DNA of 5,762 bases, from contig URTC01000121.1 of NCBI GenBank assembly GCA_900550765.1, positions 1 to 5,762 of the forward strand. The letters run 5' to 3'. A program made the translations under genes and the position numbers. Every line of letters begins with the position of its first letter. The stretch's first letter is position 1. Source of the stretch: an uncultured Clostridia bacterium (lineage in GTDB: Bacteria > Bacillota > Clostridia > Christensenellales > QALW01). The notes under the pieces were generated by a model. It saw nothing but the letters and a program-made list of their open reading frames with translations. It was not told the DNA's origin and made no database searches. Below are positions 5,260 through 5,762 of this stretch, piece after piece.

Positions 5260-5762
5260 CACGGTTAGAGGCAGCAAAGGTAAAGTTCGGAAAAGAACCT
5301 TTCCTTTTAGCAGAGCTTGCCGCGTATTCTTTTTCCTGCGGAAACATAAAACTAGGAAGAGGAAGCCTTTCGCTGGAACTTTCCAGTGAGTTTGAAGAAG
5401 TCATTCTCCGTATTGCCGCTATTATCAAGCGTCTGTATGCAAATGCACCGGAAATCCGCGTGATAGAAAAAAGCCAGCCGAAAAAACACACCTGCTTTGT
5501 GCTTGAGATCTCTCCGCAAACGCCTGAAGGACAGTTGCTGTTTGAAATCGGATTGCTGCAGGGAATTGATGAAAATTATCGTTTTGGAAGCTTAAATCCC
5601 ACTGTTTTTGAAACCTCTGAATGTTTTGACGCGATTTTACGGGGGGCCTTTTTAGGCTGCGGTGTGTTATGTGATCCCCATAAGGAATACAGGTTGGAGT
5701 TTGTGCTTGCCCATGAGGAATTTGCCGTATATCTTTTAAAAAGAATGCTTTCGTATGGTTTT
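5235..5762 (+). CDS. whiA: WhiA/YvcL regulator, N-terminal part (C-terminus beyond right edge)
   Basis: The first 176 residues of a WhiA-type DNA-binding protein; a full WhiA is about 300-330 residues and ends in a helix-turn-helix domain, which is outside the window. The visible part is the LAGLIDADG homing-endonuclease-like domain. LLAELAAYSFSCGNIKL (24-40) opens the first half. ILRGAFLGCGVLCDPHKEYR (134-153) with LEFVLAHEEFAVYLL (154-168) matches the most conserved WhiA block, LRGAFLAGGSxSDPEKGYHLE. In Streptomyces WhiA controls sporulation-linked division; in Bacillus YvcL affects division and chromosome segregation. The Cys pair usually found before AEL is missing (PFLLAEL here). ATG 5235 lies inside rapZ and overlaps it by 25 nt. 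The gene ends the murB-PHP-rapZ run; the yvcK gene often found just before it is absent. Confidence 0.9.
   Translation, partial: MEKSFSAITRLEAAKVKFGKEPFLLAELAAYSFSCGNIKLGRGSLSLELSSEFEEVILRIAAIIKRLYANAPEIRVIEKSQPKKHTCFVLEISPQTPEGQLLFEIGLLQGIDENYRFGSLNPTVFETSECFDAILRGAFLGCGVLCDPHKEYRLEFVLAHEEFAVYLLKRMLSYGF

Noticed and set aside
5189..5491. Minus-strand open frame opposite the whiA start
   Set aside because: It is antisense to the rapZ end and the conserved WhiA frame, with no start signal of its own.

Overview
The window looks like chromosomal DNA from a low-to-moderate GC Gram-positive bacterium of the Clostridia; an Oscillospirales/Ruminococcaceae-type organism is my best guess, not something the sequence proves. 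The reasons are the cluster murB - PHP-domain gene - rapZ (yvcJ) - whiA (yvcL), Bacillota-style GGAGG ribosome binding sites, GTG and TTG starts, and a YetF/DUF421 membrane protein, a family common in spore-forming Bacillota. There is no RNA gene, insertion sequence, CRISPR array or phage gene that I can see.

Left part, minus strand (1-1464). A gene for an FAD-dependent oxidoreductase runs off the left edge, with only its first 225 residues in the window. It has its own sigma-A type promoter (TTGAAT, 17 bp, TATACT). Upstream of it lies a DUF421/YetF-like membrane protein gene, whose mRNA appears to end at an intrinsic terminator built partly from its own last codons. The two minus-strand genes are therefore probably separate transcription units.

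Middle (1465-2639). A short divergent intergenic region of 56 bp carries an 11-bp palindrome. It leads to a plus-strand gene for an exported or membrane-anchored protein resembling family 1 extracellular solute-binding proteins. No permease or ATPase gene is visible beside it.

Right part, plus strand (2690-5762). A clear promoter (TTGAAT, 17 bp, TATAAT) starts at the stop codon of the solute-binding gene and drives a tightly packed operon: murB (cell-wall precursor synthesis), a PHP-domain phosphoesterase starting at TTG 3 nt after murB, rapZ (overlaps the PHP gene by 4 nt), and whiA (overlaps rapZ by 25 nt), which runs off the right edge. The yvcK (CofD-like) gene that often sits between rapZ and whiA is absent here. 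The operon joins a committed peptidoglycan enzyme to a nucleotide-binding protein, known in E. coli to sense an amino-sugar phosphate, and to a regulator of division and differentiation. A link between envelope precursor supply and growth control is plausible but inferred.

I found no convincing new biological system. The points most worth checking are the orphan solute-binding-like protein, the terminator inside the DUF421 coding end, the altered WhiA N-terminus, and the yvcK-less arrangement.
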